Source: Pteria penguin (taxonomy: Eukaryota > Mollusca > Bivalvia > Pterioida > Pteriidae). Taken from it: a stretch of DNA of 64,000 nt. Of this stretch, positions 22,201 through 32,654 are shown in pieces. The stretch covers positions 17,053,269 through 17,117,268 of the forward strand of contig CM068582.1 in assembly GCA_035048485.1 (NCBI GenBank), written 5' to 3'. How positions within the stretch are numbered: the first letter of the stretch is position 1; every line of letters starts with the position of its first letter. A program made the translations under genes and the position numbers. A model generated the notes under the pieces. It saw only the letters and a list, made by a program, of their open reading frames with translations. It searched no databases and was not told the DNA's origin.

Positions 22201-23280
22201 CTTTGTCTGATCAACTAAACATGGTTTAACACTGGATACTCGTAAAATTCACGGGAAAAATTTACATTCTACTTTTAAAAGTGTAGCACTTTGTTTGATA
22301 TACTACAACTAACCATTTCTTTATCTCAATTTCATTTGTGTCAATTACTGAAAATAACAATCTTGCAATATTAATACCATCAATAGTGAGATGTTTTTTA
22401 TGTTTGTACCATGCTATGACTTCAAGACACACTCACGTTAACTAAACAGGAAGCTGTGACAATATATAAATACTACAATTTTGACAGGTTGACATGGCAT
22501 ATTGTCACCCCACGAAAACATTGTCGACCAAGGCGATACGTGATTTTCAGCATGCAATATTTGAATTCATTTGTTAACTTCCATTACTTTGGAAAGAGAC
22601 AAATATAAATCTTAAAAGCTATGATTAATTTCAAAATGATTCTATTAATTGACCAGTACGCCATAATCTTATTCCCTAAATAAGTTTTACAAAGATCGGT
22701 GGTCAATATCGGGAAATCCGCTAGGGGGCGAGGAACTGGAGAGTGGTCGATCAACCACATTCTCATTATTTCAAGAAGTGTTATTTATGAATTCAAACCA
22801 TGAATCTTCTAAAGTAAATTCTATATGGAGAAAACAGAAGTCTGTCAGGCAAAACCAAAGGAGGATTGAGGGAAGGTTTGAGGGTATGTAAAAGGTGGAG
22901 AAAGATAACAAGAATACTGCAAGAGTAACGCATTAATTTGAATGACATGCCTTAACATTTCCTTCAAAAACACTACAGACAGATATTATAAGAGCTTTTA
23001 TTTATGTTTCAATAATCAATTAAGATTTGTGCTAAATTTGATATGAATGAGTCAAGAGTCGACAAGAAAAGCTGAACATCAGATTTCTCCGGGATATACA
23101 TGTATGCTCAGGATTAGACTTCGCCAATTATGCAAATAAGATACACAACGACATAAAAATCGAAGCAAGATGGAGCATAGATAGCACAGAAATTTCAGCC
23201 ACTTTAGTTACTGTAGAAAAAAAGCCACACTTCATGGATCTATACTCTAAACGGGTCGAAAAATTTTACATTTGAAATAC
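22201..23280. other. No gene recognised
   Basis: AT-rich sequence with no repeat or ORF that I can support. Confidence 0.45.
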
Positions 23281-23860
23281 AAGAACATCAGTAAAACTGA
23301 TGAATGTTCCCCGAACTGCGTCAAACCAATGACAATACGTATGTAGAATTATCATGAAATGTTGGTAAATTCCGGAAACTAAGGTCTCTCCTAATATTGA
23401 GTTTTGTGACTTAGAGTAAGTATTGTTCAAATGTCCCTGGTCAAAGGAACCCCTGGTCCAAGAAAAATTACATGTGTGAAAAATATGATGAAATTCTGAT
23501 TAACACTCAATGAGATTTGCTTATTTAAGGTAAGTGCTGAATGACCCTGGCCTTGCAGAATTCAACTTCAATGAGTATTGTTCAGAATTCCCAGTCCAAA
23601 TGAATATTTGTGTGAAATAAGATATGATTCTGATGAAAGGTTTTAAGAGATATGAAGCCTTTCCCAATATGTTAGGGATAAGTGCTGACTGACCTTGGCC
23701 TTGCAGAAATGAGACTGAGTGACATTTTACCTCAAATCCCTGCCTCAAAGAACATGATAAAATTCTGCTTAACGGTTTAAAAGATATGATGAGCTCAGAA
23801 GAACGGACGGACGAGACAACGACTATATGCTCCCCCGAAATTTTTAGGGGAGTATAAAAA
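23281..23860 (+). repeat. Dispersed repeat family C, copy 1
   Basis: It opens aagaacatcagtaaaactga, tgaatgttcccc and ends acggacggacgagacaacga, ctatatgctcccccgaaatt, tttaggggagtataaaaa. The end forms a hairpin (ctcccc/gggga). Copy 2 at 42268-42778 matches throughout in the same orientation. No ORF is present. Confidence 0.7.
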
Positions 23861-24802
23861 TCGTGCCACCATCCTCATACAAAAAAAAAGAAACAAACAA
23901 AGTTTGCATATACAAACGTAGAGATCAGGACTATACAAACCACGAAAAGGAATTGAAATCACAATAACGGGAACGGGGAGCAAGAAACATATTTGAAAAA
24001 CAACTAAGTAAAATAGACAAATCTCGCGCAAAATGAGAAAAAAAGTGTCGACAACTAATATTCTTACGGATACAGGAGGCTGACTACTAGGGGGATACAT
24101 CCACTCTGTTCAACTCGGAACGCATGGGCGATTTTTTATTTATTTATTTATTTATAAGAACTTGTGTGACACGCTTGTACACTGGAAAACCGAAGTACAG
24201 ATACTAAGTCGTACAAACGAGTTACTAAGTCGTACAAACGAGATACTAAGTCGTACAAACGACTTAATAAGTCGTACAAACGAGATACTTAGTCATACAA
24301 ACGACTTACTAAGTCGTACAAACGAGATACCAAGTCGTACAAAGAGCTCAGAAGAACGGACGGACGAGACAACGACTATATGCTCCCCCGAAATTTTTAG
24401 GGGAGTATAAAAAATCGTGCCACCCTCCTCATACAAAAAAAAAACAAACAAAGTTTGCATATACAAACGTAGAGATCAGGACTATACAAACCACGAAAAG
24501 GAATTGAAAACACAATTACGGGAACGGGGAGCAAGAAACATATTTGAAAAACAACTAAGTAAAATAGACAAATCTCGCGCAAAATGAGAAAAAAAGTGTC
24601 GACAACTAATATTCTTACGGATACAGGAGGCAGACTAGGGGGATACATCCACTCTGTTCAACTCGGAACGCATGGGCGATTTTTTATTTATTTATTTATT
24701 TATTTATTATTATTTTTTTTACAAAACCCTAACATTTGGCTTAAAGGCATGATAAGAACTTGTGTGACACGCTTGTACACTGGAAAACCGAAGTACAGAT
24801 AA
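23791..24802 (+). repeat. Tandem segmental duplication (~413 and ~459 bp) split by a 21-bp array
   Basis: Unit 1 (23791-24203) and unit 2 (24344-24802) both begin gagctcagaagaacggacgg, both carry tcgtgccacc, acgtagagatcaggactata and gcatgggcgattttttattt, and both end ctggaaaaccgaagtacaga. Unit 2 has about 45 extra bases after the TTTA tract. The 21-bp satellite at 24204-24343 lies exactly at the junction. Confidence 0.8.
24204..24343 (+). repeat. 21-bp minisatellite, solo array
   Basis: About 6.5 copies of actaagtcgtacaaacgaga with variants ending gactt. It is the same unit as the foldback arms at 25635 and 26925. Because 21 is a multiple of three, the array reads as an open Ser-Arg-Thr-Asn repeat with no coding meaning. 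Confidence 0.9.
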
Positions 24803-25595
24803 CCGTGGAGGAACCGAACTGCAGCTGTAAAGTTTGTAAGGTAGTCAATTACTCAAGGATTCCGGTATCTTTTTTTAATTACAATGCCCTAGATGAAATT
24901 AGCTCGTTAGTCCTGAGTAAAAAGTGTTCTTCTTAAAATTAATATTATATTTTCCCTTTTTTCCCCCAAATACTTCCTCTTTACAGTTAACCCCGACATC
25001 TTGTCTTTAGAACACTAGTAACCACATAATGAGAAACGCAAACTATAACAACAATATACCGAGAACCCGAGAAAGAGAAATTTACACAATCGAGGATTCA
25101 TAAAACGACTACATTAGTTAAGTCATACTTTGCTACCCTTCTCTTTCATAAGAATTTTCATTTTCGTGCAGATTTTTCTGAATGATCAAAACGCTGTAAA
25201 CCAAGTAAAAACATGCACATTCTTATAAATATACACCAAGAAAAAAGAGAGTAAACACAATACCTGAATGATATTTGATGTGACTAAGTTATACAGTAAA
25301 ACGCTCACCACATGTGTGTTTTATAAAAATCCTTTGTGTGTACCATTCACATCCTTCTTCTTTCCGGATATGTTTCTATATGAACAACTCTTAAGTTTAA
25401 GTTTCGCCACGCACGTTTAAGTAGATGCATATATGAAGTACAAAAGTATTGTAGAATAAAAGTTATACAGAAACCACAAGTACACACGAATTTCGATGGC
25501 TATCAATAGTAATCACGTATTCCGAAGAACATTAATTATAGCTTAACAGTTAAGTCCACCTGTTTATTTGATGATTTATTAAAGCACGAGCATAG
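24803..25595. other. No gene recognised
   Basis: AT-rich sequence between the segmental duplication and the foldback element. No ORF or repeat can be supported. Confidence 0.45.
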
Positions 25596-25603
25596 AGGTT
25601 TAT

Positions 25604-27220
25604 ACGGCAACGTAGAAAGGTCATGAAGAAAAATTTTTTAAGTCGTACAAACGAGATACTAAGTCGTACAAACGAGATACTTAGTCGTACAAACGACTTA
25701 CTAAGTCGTACAAACGAGATACTAAGTCGTACAAACGACTTACTGAGGCGTACAAATGACTTACTAAGTCGTACAAATGAGATACTAAGTCGTACAAACG
25801 ACTTACTTAGTCGTACAAACGAGATATTAAGTCGTACAAACGAGATACTAAGTCGTACAAACGAGTTATATAGTCGTACAAACGAGATTCTAAGTCGTAC
25901 AAACGACTTACTAAGTCGTACAAACAAGATACTAAGTCGTACAAACGAGATACTAAGTCGTACGTACGACTTAGTATGCCGTAGGTACCAGGGGCGAATC
26001 CAGGAAGTGATGATAATGTGGCGGAGCGCAATTTTTAAGCAAAAATACACATGTGAAGGCAATGCGTCTGGGATTGCTTTGTGGTGTCTGGTGAATCCAG
26101 GGAAAACCCTAGTAGGGGGATCTGGGGACGAAGCCTTGGGAGCTTGTATAATTTCTTAAATCATTAAGGGTAAATCGTGGCCTACAATGATTAGTATTTT
26201 GCCAATTGTATACCTATACTTTTAATTTTCTTTTCTAACACATGTAACGGAGAGATTGAGGTATATCAGATACAACCGATGTACATAGTGTAAAATACAC
26301 CACGTTCCTACTAGCCAGGCGTACATTTGTACGCAAAAACGTCCACATCATTTTCGCAAAAGAAGAAGAAGAAGAAGAATGGGATGGAAATAGTCATACA
26401 CAGTCTTGGGTATAACTCGACCTGGTGTTTCGTACTTAAAGAATAACGTGACTGCTGAAATACACGCAATATATGTATATGTTATATACGTAAAAGAAGA
26501 TGAAGGAATTTCCTCTTATCATTGTTGTTTTTAACCTCCACAACTACTATAATCTGAACTTCCAATTTAAATTAATGATATCAGATGCTTGCTATGGTCC
26601 AGAGATCAGTTAACCATTTTAACCGATGGGCTTCCGCAAAGGAATTGGTTGTCCGGTTATATCGGTACCACAAATACTGAAAAATCAAAGCTTTCGTGTC
26701 ATTTTCTATGTGTTTCTAAATTCCATAACTGCTGGTTAAATCAACGCAGCGAATAAGGCCAAGTCATAAAGGCCAAATGGCCGAAAAGTTGTGGATACAG
26801 AGTGTTTTTTGTTATTTATATTATTCATGCTTCCCTTCGGGGTACTTCGTACGGAAGAAGTCAACAGGTTTTACAAGTGCATCATTTTTACACAGTTACG
26901 CGACTTATAATTAGTATCTCGTTTATACGACTTAGTATCTCGTTTGTACGACTTAATAACTCGTTTGTACGACTTAGTAACTCGTTTCTACGACTTAGTA
27001 TCTCGTTTGTACGACTTAGTAAGGCGTTGTACGACTTAATATCTCGTTTGTACGACTTAGTAAGTCGTTTGTACGACTTAGTAAGTCGTATGTACGACTT
27101 AGTATCTCGTTTGTACGACTTAGTAACTCGTTTGTACGACATAGTATCTCGTTTGTACGACTTAGTATCTCGTTTGTACGACTTAAAAAATTTTTCTTCA
27201 TGACCTTTCTACGTTGCCGT
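25604..27220. mobile_element. Foldback transposon with 21-bp satellite arms, 8-bp target duplication
   Basis: The left end acggcaacgtagaaaggtca and the following ~40 bases are exactly mirrored at the right end (tgacctttctacgttgccgt). The element is flanked by aggtttat at 25596-25603 and 27221-27228. Inside each end lies an array of the 21-bp unit, in opposite orientations (25635-25975 and 26925-27186), so the arms can fold over about 300 bp. The 945-bp middle has no transposase ORF. The 8-bp duplication fits hAT-type movement; the architecture recalls Drosophila FB elements. Identical outer ends suggest recent activity. Confidence 0.85.
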
Positions 27221-27253
27221 AGGTTTATAAATATAACACACAATACCAGTATA

Positions 27254-28065
27254 CAATCAAAGGACTGAAGGTCCTAAGTGAAACTCATATGATTGATTGA
27301 TTGATTATTGTTTTACGTCATTCCACGATTATTTCACGTATATGGTGACGGCATCTGCCTGATGCATTACATACAAATTTAGACCTTTGCAACGGACCCA
27401 CCAGAAGCAGTGAGGGATCTTTTACGTGCCACGCCTACCATGACAGGGGACCTCGGTTTTTACTGTCTCATCCGAAAGACAGAACACCGGTGTGCCCAGG
27501 GCGGGAGTCGAAACCGGGACCTCTCGATCACGAACCGAGCACCTTATCCACTAGGCAAAACCGGCTTCGAAACTCATATGAAGATGAAGAGAAATTAGTG
27601 TTATCAATATTATTAATGTAGGACTGGTTTCATTCTTAAAATTAACGGCACAAATTCAAACTGACTCTTAAATCATTACTGAGCTATTTAAATCAATAAT
27701 CTTTTAATGAAACAAAATTGAATTGGGAATAGTTATACGAAGCATGCATTCAAGTCTGCATCCCAAGATGAACCATTAGCGCATGTTTGGGGGTTTTCAC
27801 ACACTGTTTATTCGAGGTGACTTGGCATACGGCCGAGTCAGAAGTTTTTTTTATTTAAACTAGTTTGTCGCAAACTGGGGTACCCCCAACAGGTTAACCA
27901 AATCACTCAAGTGCAAAAAAATGTCACATGAAGCAACCGAACCAGGTACTCTAGTGTGCATCCCATAGATGAATCATTGGTGCAAGTTTGACACTTGTAC
28001 TGTCCATTACTGAGATACTCATGCCTCAAACAGGTTACAAAAATGACTCAAACGGAAAAAGTGTG
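27254..28065 (+). repeat. Dispersed repeat family B, copy 1, interrupted by a SINE
   Basis: It starts acaatcaaaggactgaaggt, continues after the SINE with aagatgaagagaaattagtg, and ends near tgactcaaacggaaaaa. It aligns along its length with the uninterrupted copy at 50030-50550. Shared landmarks are agcatgcattcaagtctgca, gaggtgacttggcatacg and aggtacccccaacaggttaa. No ORF was identified. Confidence 0.8.
27293..27568 (-). mobile_element. tRNA-derived SINE, copy 1, 13-bp target duplication
   Basis: The tRNA-like head lies at the high-coordinate end (minus strand), with its A-box part decayed and GTTTCGACTCCC at the B box. The 3' tail at 27293 is a (TTGA/ATCA)n run. It is flanked by gaaactcatatga at 27280-27292 and 27569-27581. 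It shares the same body as the copy at 40819 (gatggtgacggcatctgcc-like text, gatcttttacgtgccacgcc). Confidence 0.88.
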
Positions 28066-28316
28066 TCAGGTACAACTTGAAACATGTTTTTGAGTCTGCA
28101 TACTAAAATGAATTATCAGTCAGTGTAAGTTTGGTACTTGTAACATGTCCAGAATTGAGGTACCTTAAAAGGCTAACTACATGTATGTCACTCAAGCCGA
28201 AAAATTGTGTCACATGCAGCATCCATCCCAAGATTTATAGTTTGTCCAGGACAGAATTTTCCAAACAAGTTAAACGGTTGCGGATGTCAGGCCTATAGCA
28301 CAAAATCATCTAAACT
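28066..28316. other. Family B-like tail, otherwise nothing
   Basis: Phrases such as gagtctgcatactaaaatga and agtttggtacttgtaac echo family B, suggesting a second, diverged internal unit. No gene. Confidence 0.4.
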
Positions 28317-30488
28317 ATCGTAAATACTCGAATATAATACACACCCGAGTATAATACGCACGTATAAAATGACATCGAAAATCATGAAAAAAAAAACGTC
28401 TAACTCGATGTATAATACACAGGAAAAATAAAAATAAGTCAGTTTCGTGTTGAAATAGCAATTAATTTTCATTTCATCGTTGATGTTTTTTTGCCGCACA
28501 CCTTTTACAATGTGACCTGTATTATCATTAAAAGCGACACGAAACGACCAGCCTTTATTCATCGTGTGATATCAACGCTTTTCTCTCAGTCTCTCGTTCA
28601 ATACATTTACAATCAAACTCGCATAGACTTCAAATTTCTTAACTATTGCGGCCGTACCAGAAGTTTCATCTTTGTCCCAAAACGACCGCTTCCCTTTTTC
28701 TCAGTAGAATGAACGTGCGTGTCGTGTCCACATAAATTTCGTGAACTTTACGCGGAGATCGCCGATGTTTGTGAACACATAATAAAGAAAGAATGAATGA
28801 ATGTTATCTGCAGACATTTTCCAATATAAGTACAATTCTTTTTAATCTAATATTCTTATGATAGGAAGCCAAGCTGTCGATACTCGTATCGTTACAGTCA
28901 GGTAATTTCACCTGTTGCGTAACTACCATTTAACCAATCAAAGCTAGATCAGTGTAGCATGCGTGCAATCTGCTAATCAGAAACCATTGCTAAATAAATA
29001 CAGTGCAAGTCTTCTGTTGTATCAGAGACATATATACACATATATATATGTGTATATATGTCTCTGGTTGTATTCATTTGAATTGCACACTGTAGCCATT
29101 ATTTCTCTTACCACCTTGGGCATTTACTACGTGAAACAAACAGTATACAGACAACAGACATATCTCACGCCTCTATGGTTTGATTAACTGACACACGCAC
29201 CCCCGCCCCCTAAATCCGCCACTTTAGACTAAAGCATAGTAAAAGTTGCACTAGCTGTCATTTTCCGCATTAAAAACGAAAGCTGTAACTTTTAACCCTG
29301 GACTCTCTCCTGAAGTTAAGCCTTTATACGAAATTACAATGCTGTATAAGTTCGGTTAGTAGTGGAAAAAAATCATTAAAATGTAATTAAATAATTACGA
29401 CCTACCCGCACAAAGTCGGTAATTTTTTCTTCACCTGGCATGCTAAGTGTATCACTGACCTAGCCAACTAATGCGAGATTAGGACACTTTCACTAATAAC
29501 AGCAACACTGGTGACGTAGACAAAGCTATCGGAGATGAGACGTCCTCGATTAAAGACAGAATTCGATAATATCAGGAGTGAAAAAAGTCTGTGACGAAAC
29601 ATTTTTAGAACAAGAACAACATAGAAGTTGCACTAGAGCGATGGGAACGGGGGAGACTTGTCAATTTACACAAAATACTTCGCACGAGTCTTTAATGTTT
29701 ACATTTTTCAATACCACGTCAGCACGAGGCCTTGACATTCCATTGTATTGATTACTTGCGTGTTTGTATTATAAAAGCGGTCCGATATTTACTGTCATTA
29801 GGTAAGGTAATCTCTTAACATTAACTGTTGATAATAATGTGTAAAGTGGACGACTTTAAAGAAACGTAAATGCATTTTGTAAAATTCTTTAAAAGAAATT
29901 GTTTTAAGAGTCCCTTTTTGGGGCCCCTCGATCAAATCATGTGTGACTACTAATGTGACATAAAGCTTTAAAATGTTCGTTGTATATAGCCAAATTACTA
30001 TTGAAAAATACTAATGACATTTTTTCTTTTCTTTTGTGCATTTAGTATGCGCCTATATATCTTTTAGTTTACAAAGCTAGATAAAACATGTTTTACGAAG
30101 ATATACTCAGCGACACACTTTAGTGCATTGTTTTTATCACGTGATTTTCTGAATCGATCTACATACGTGTCAAATGTTGTGTAAATGGTGAATGTAACGG
30201 ATATTTCTCAATTTTTCCGGTTTATAAAAACGTGTCAATGTCGTCAAAAAGTTGACTTTCGATGTAGTATAACTTTGTTTTGTAATTTGATTGTATGTAA
30301 TTTCAGATAATTAAATGAAATATAACATTCTTGTTATACCAATTTTGACAGCTAATGCAACTTTAACGCAAAGTCGTTAAGATTGTGGAAAAAAGTTAAA
30401 ATTTCTAATCCTATGTGTAATACGCAATCAAAAATTCATAAGACAAATTAGCTTAAAAAGTGCGTATTATATTCCAGTACTTACGAGT
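28317..30488. mobile_element. Putative Tc1/mariner-like non-autonomous element
   Basis: The left end cgtaaatactcgaatataat, acacac and the right end (reverse complement tcgtaagtactggaatataa, tacgcac) are inverted repeats of about 27 bp with few mismatches, each preceded by TA. Subterminal copies of ataatacgcac occur near 28352, 28403 and 30415. The interior has no transposase ORF. The boundaries rest on the inverted ends only. Confidence 0.5.
29023..29066. repeat. Perfect 44-bp palindrome
   Basis: The text cagagacatatatacacata, continuing ta, is followed directly by its exact reverse complement ending gtctctg. There is no spacer. Confidence 0.95.
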
Positions 30489-30885
30489 ATGTCAAGGTGA
30501 TCTAAAACTGTCCTTGCTCTGAGCATTTCCTGTGGATTTGATGTGTACAAAGACAGAGAAGACATGGTTAATCCATGTTTGTAATTAGGAGGGGGTTGTA
30601 ATCAGGTGAGGATGTCCCTGAGGATACATAAATGTCAAGAAGAAACAAGCATTCTGAAAGTATTTCTTAGGCAATACTAAGTCCCCTACCAGGAAATGGA
30701 AAACTAAGACCCCCAAAACACACATACAACCTCAAATTTTGCTTGGTTCCATATTCAAGATTATGACAGCTAATGAACAGCAAATGCAATATACACATAT
30801 ACTTTACATAAAAATAGTACATGTACTTACCACAAAAATGGGTCCAAATCAGCATGTATAACAGAATTTTGTACGTCCAAAATTT
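30489..30885. other. No gene recognised
   Basis: A short AT-rich interval between the mariner-like element and the 159-bp tandem repeat. Confidence 0.4.
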
Positions 30886-31325
30886 CGTCAAAAATCAGCG
30901 AATCAAAAACAAACTCGAGCTTGATCTGTAACTCTTGGTGGTAGACTCACACACCAAAAATTGGATGAATATCTACAAGCGTTTAAAAAAAGTCCGGAAA
31001 TTGCCATTTTAAAGAAATTTTCTAATTCCAAGGGCCGTTATTCCGTCAAAAATCAGTGGACCGTAACGAAACTCGAACTTGATCTGTAACTCATGGTGGT
31101 ATACTCACACACCAAAACTTGGATGAATATCTACAAGCGTTGAGAAAAAAGTCCGGAAAACTGTCAATTTAAAGAAATTTTCTAATTCCAAGGGCCGTAA
31201 TTCCGTCAAAAATACGTGGACCGACACGGAATTCGAACTTGATCTGTATCTCATGGTGGTAGACTCACACACAAAACATTGGATGAATATCTACAAGCGT
31301 TTAGAAAAAAAGTGCGGAAAACACT
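30886..31325 (+). repeat. Tandem repeat, ~159-bp unit, 2.8 copies
   Basis: Units begin cgtcaaaaatcagcg at 30886, 31044 and 31204 and share gaacttgatctgtaactcat, ggatgaatatctacaagcgt and attccaagggccgt. No coding capacity. Confidence 0.85.
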
Positions 31326-32640
31326 GGCTGCAAATGTAGGACACGTAAACACAACTCTGTTAAAGCTTACGCACACGTAGAATGTTTACGGAAAGGATTA
31401 AATTTAACTCTTACAGTCTGTTGTCCCACTTTAATCAATTAAAACATCATAACGTCCTCAAAAGCATGTTGTTATTGAGGTTGTCAAGGGTCGTCGGAAA
31501 GGCCCGAATATGTACGGTCAGTGCGTGATCAACGACTGAAGGAAAACTTAGGTTATAGGCCAGCAAGTCTAAATGAAAGGACTTGAAAGTCCTCAAGGTC
31601 GGAATTGCATGGTCAAGTACATCAAAGGTAATAAAGTCGTGATCCACCAGGAGATCACACACCAAGCGTGTAATGTTTAGGATCAGTATTGACAAAACAC
31701 GGTCTACGCACAGGTGCTCGTTTTCATATAAACAACGGCTCCGCCCCTGTACGTCTCCGTCTCGTACTATATAGTTATCTCATTCTCTCTTATCACTTTT
31801 GATCTTGACAGTAGGGTGAAATTAGCAATCTGGACAGTCTCCCGCTGTACATGTGCATTTGGGGAAAACCACGTTTACACATGGAGATCTATAAATAACT
31901 GGCTATTTTCAGTAGCATTACACATCAACAACTACCAAGACGTTTGTTTATCGTTGTGACGAGAAGATTGTAGAGTACTTTGAACTCCACTGCTATAAAA
32001 AGAAGCGATATTCTCAAGTTTTATTAATTATAATACAACGGACACTAGTACGGACTAGTAGTGTACTTCTTAAATTACGGCACAGCTACACAATAATGTC
32101 AATCGTATTTTTTCGGGACTTTCCGTCGAGTATTCGGAAAGACTGCATGTCCTCCAGCGCATGAATATAACTCGTCTAAATCGATGGAATAACGGCACAT
32201 CTATTTTCTCATCTGATCAAACTTATCTTGTATTGACTCGTACAATATGAATTATAAGTACTAAAAGTAAATCTAATCACGCTTTTTCTAAATATCGACG
32301 CACTATTTATACACGAGGAGGTATTTGCTGTGTTCCACGCATTTCCCCACAGCATATTGTAAAGACTAGGGTCTGGAATTGCTACGTAATTCCGACCAAA
32401 AATCAGCTCTCTATAAACTTTCCATACATCTTCCTAAATAATTTGATGAGTATGTAGTTCTTAACATACAAACAGTATCAAATTTTCATGAATATATGTA
32501 TATTTAATGCAAATCATCATGGACATATTTCATTAGTGTAGGAATGTATGAGCAAAAGAGACATTCCCAAGAATTCAATATGGCGGCGCCCAGAACACCG
32601 ATGATAACAGAGTAACAATTCGTGTCACAAATCCAAAAAG
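31326..32640. other. No gene recognised
   Basis: An 82-codon minus frame at 31447-31695 has no recognisable domain. A short hairpin (cactagtacggactagtagtg) lies near 32043. Nothing else is supportable. Confidence 0.45.
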
Positions 32641-32654
32641 TAATAGCAAGTAAT

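Noticed and set aside
25623..26159. Long open frames of Ser-Arg-Thr-Asn repeats on both strands
   Set aside because: They arise because the 21-bp satellite unit is a multiple of three. Several frames on both strands are open at once, and no flanking coding signal exists.
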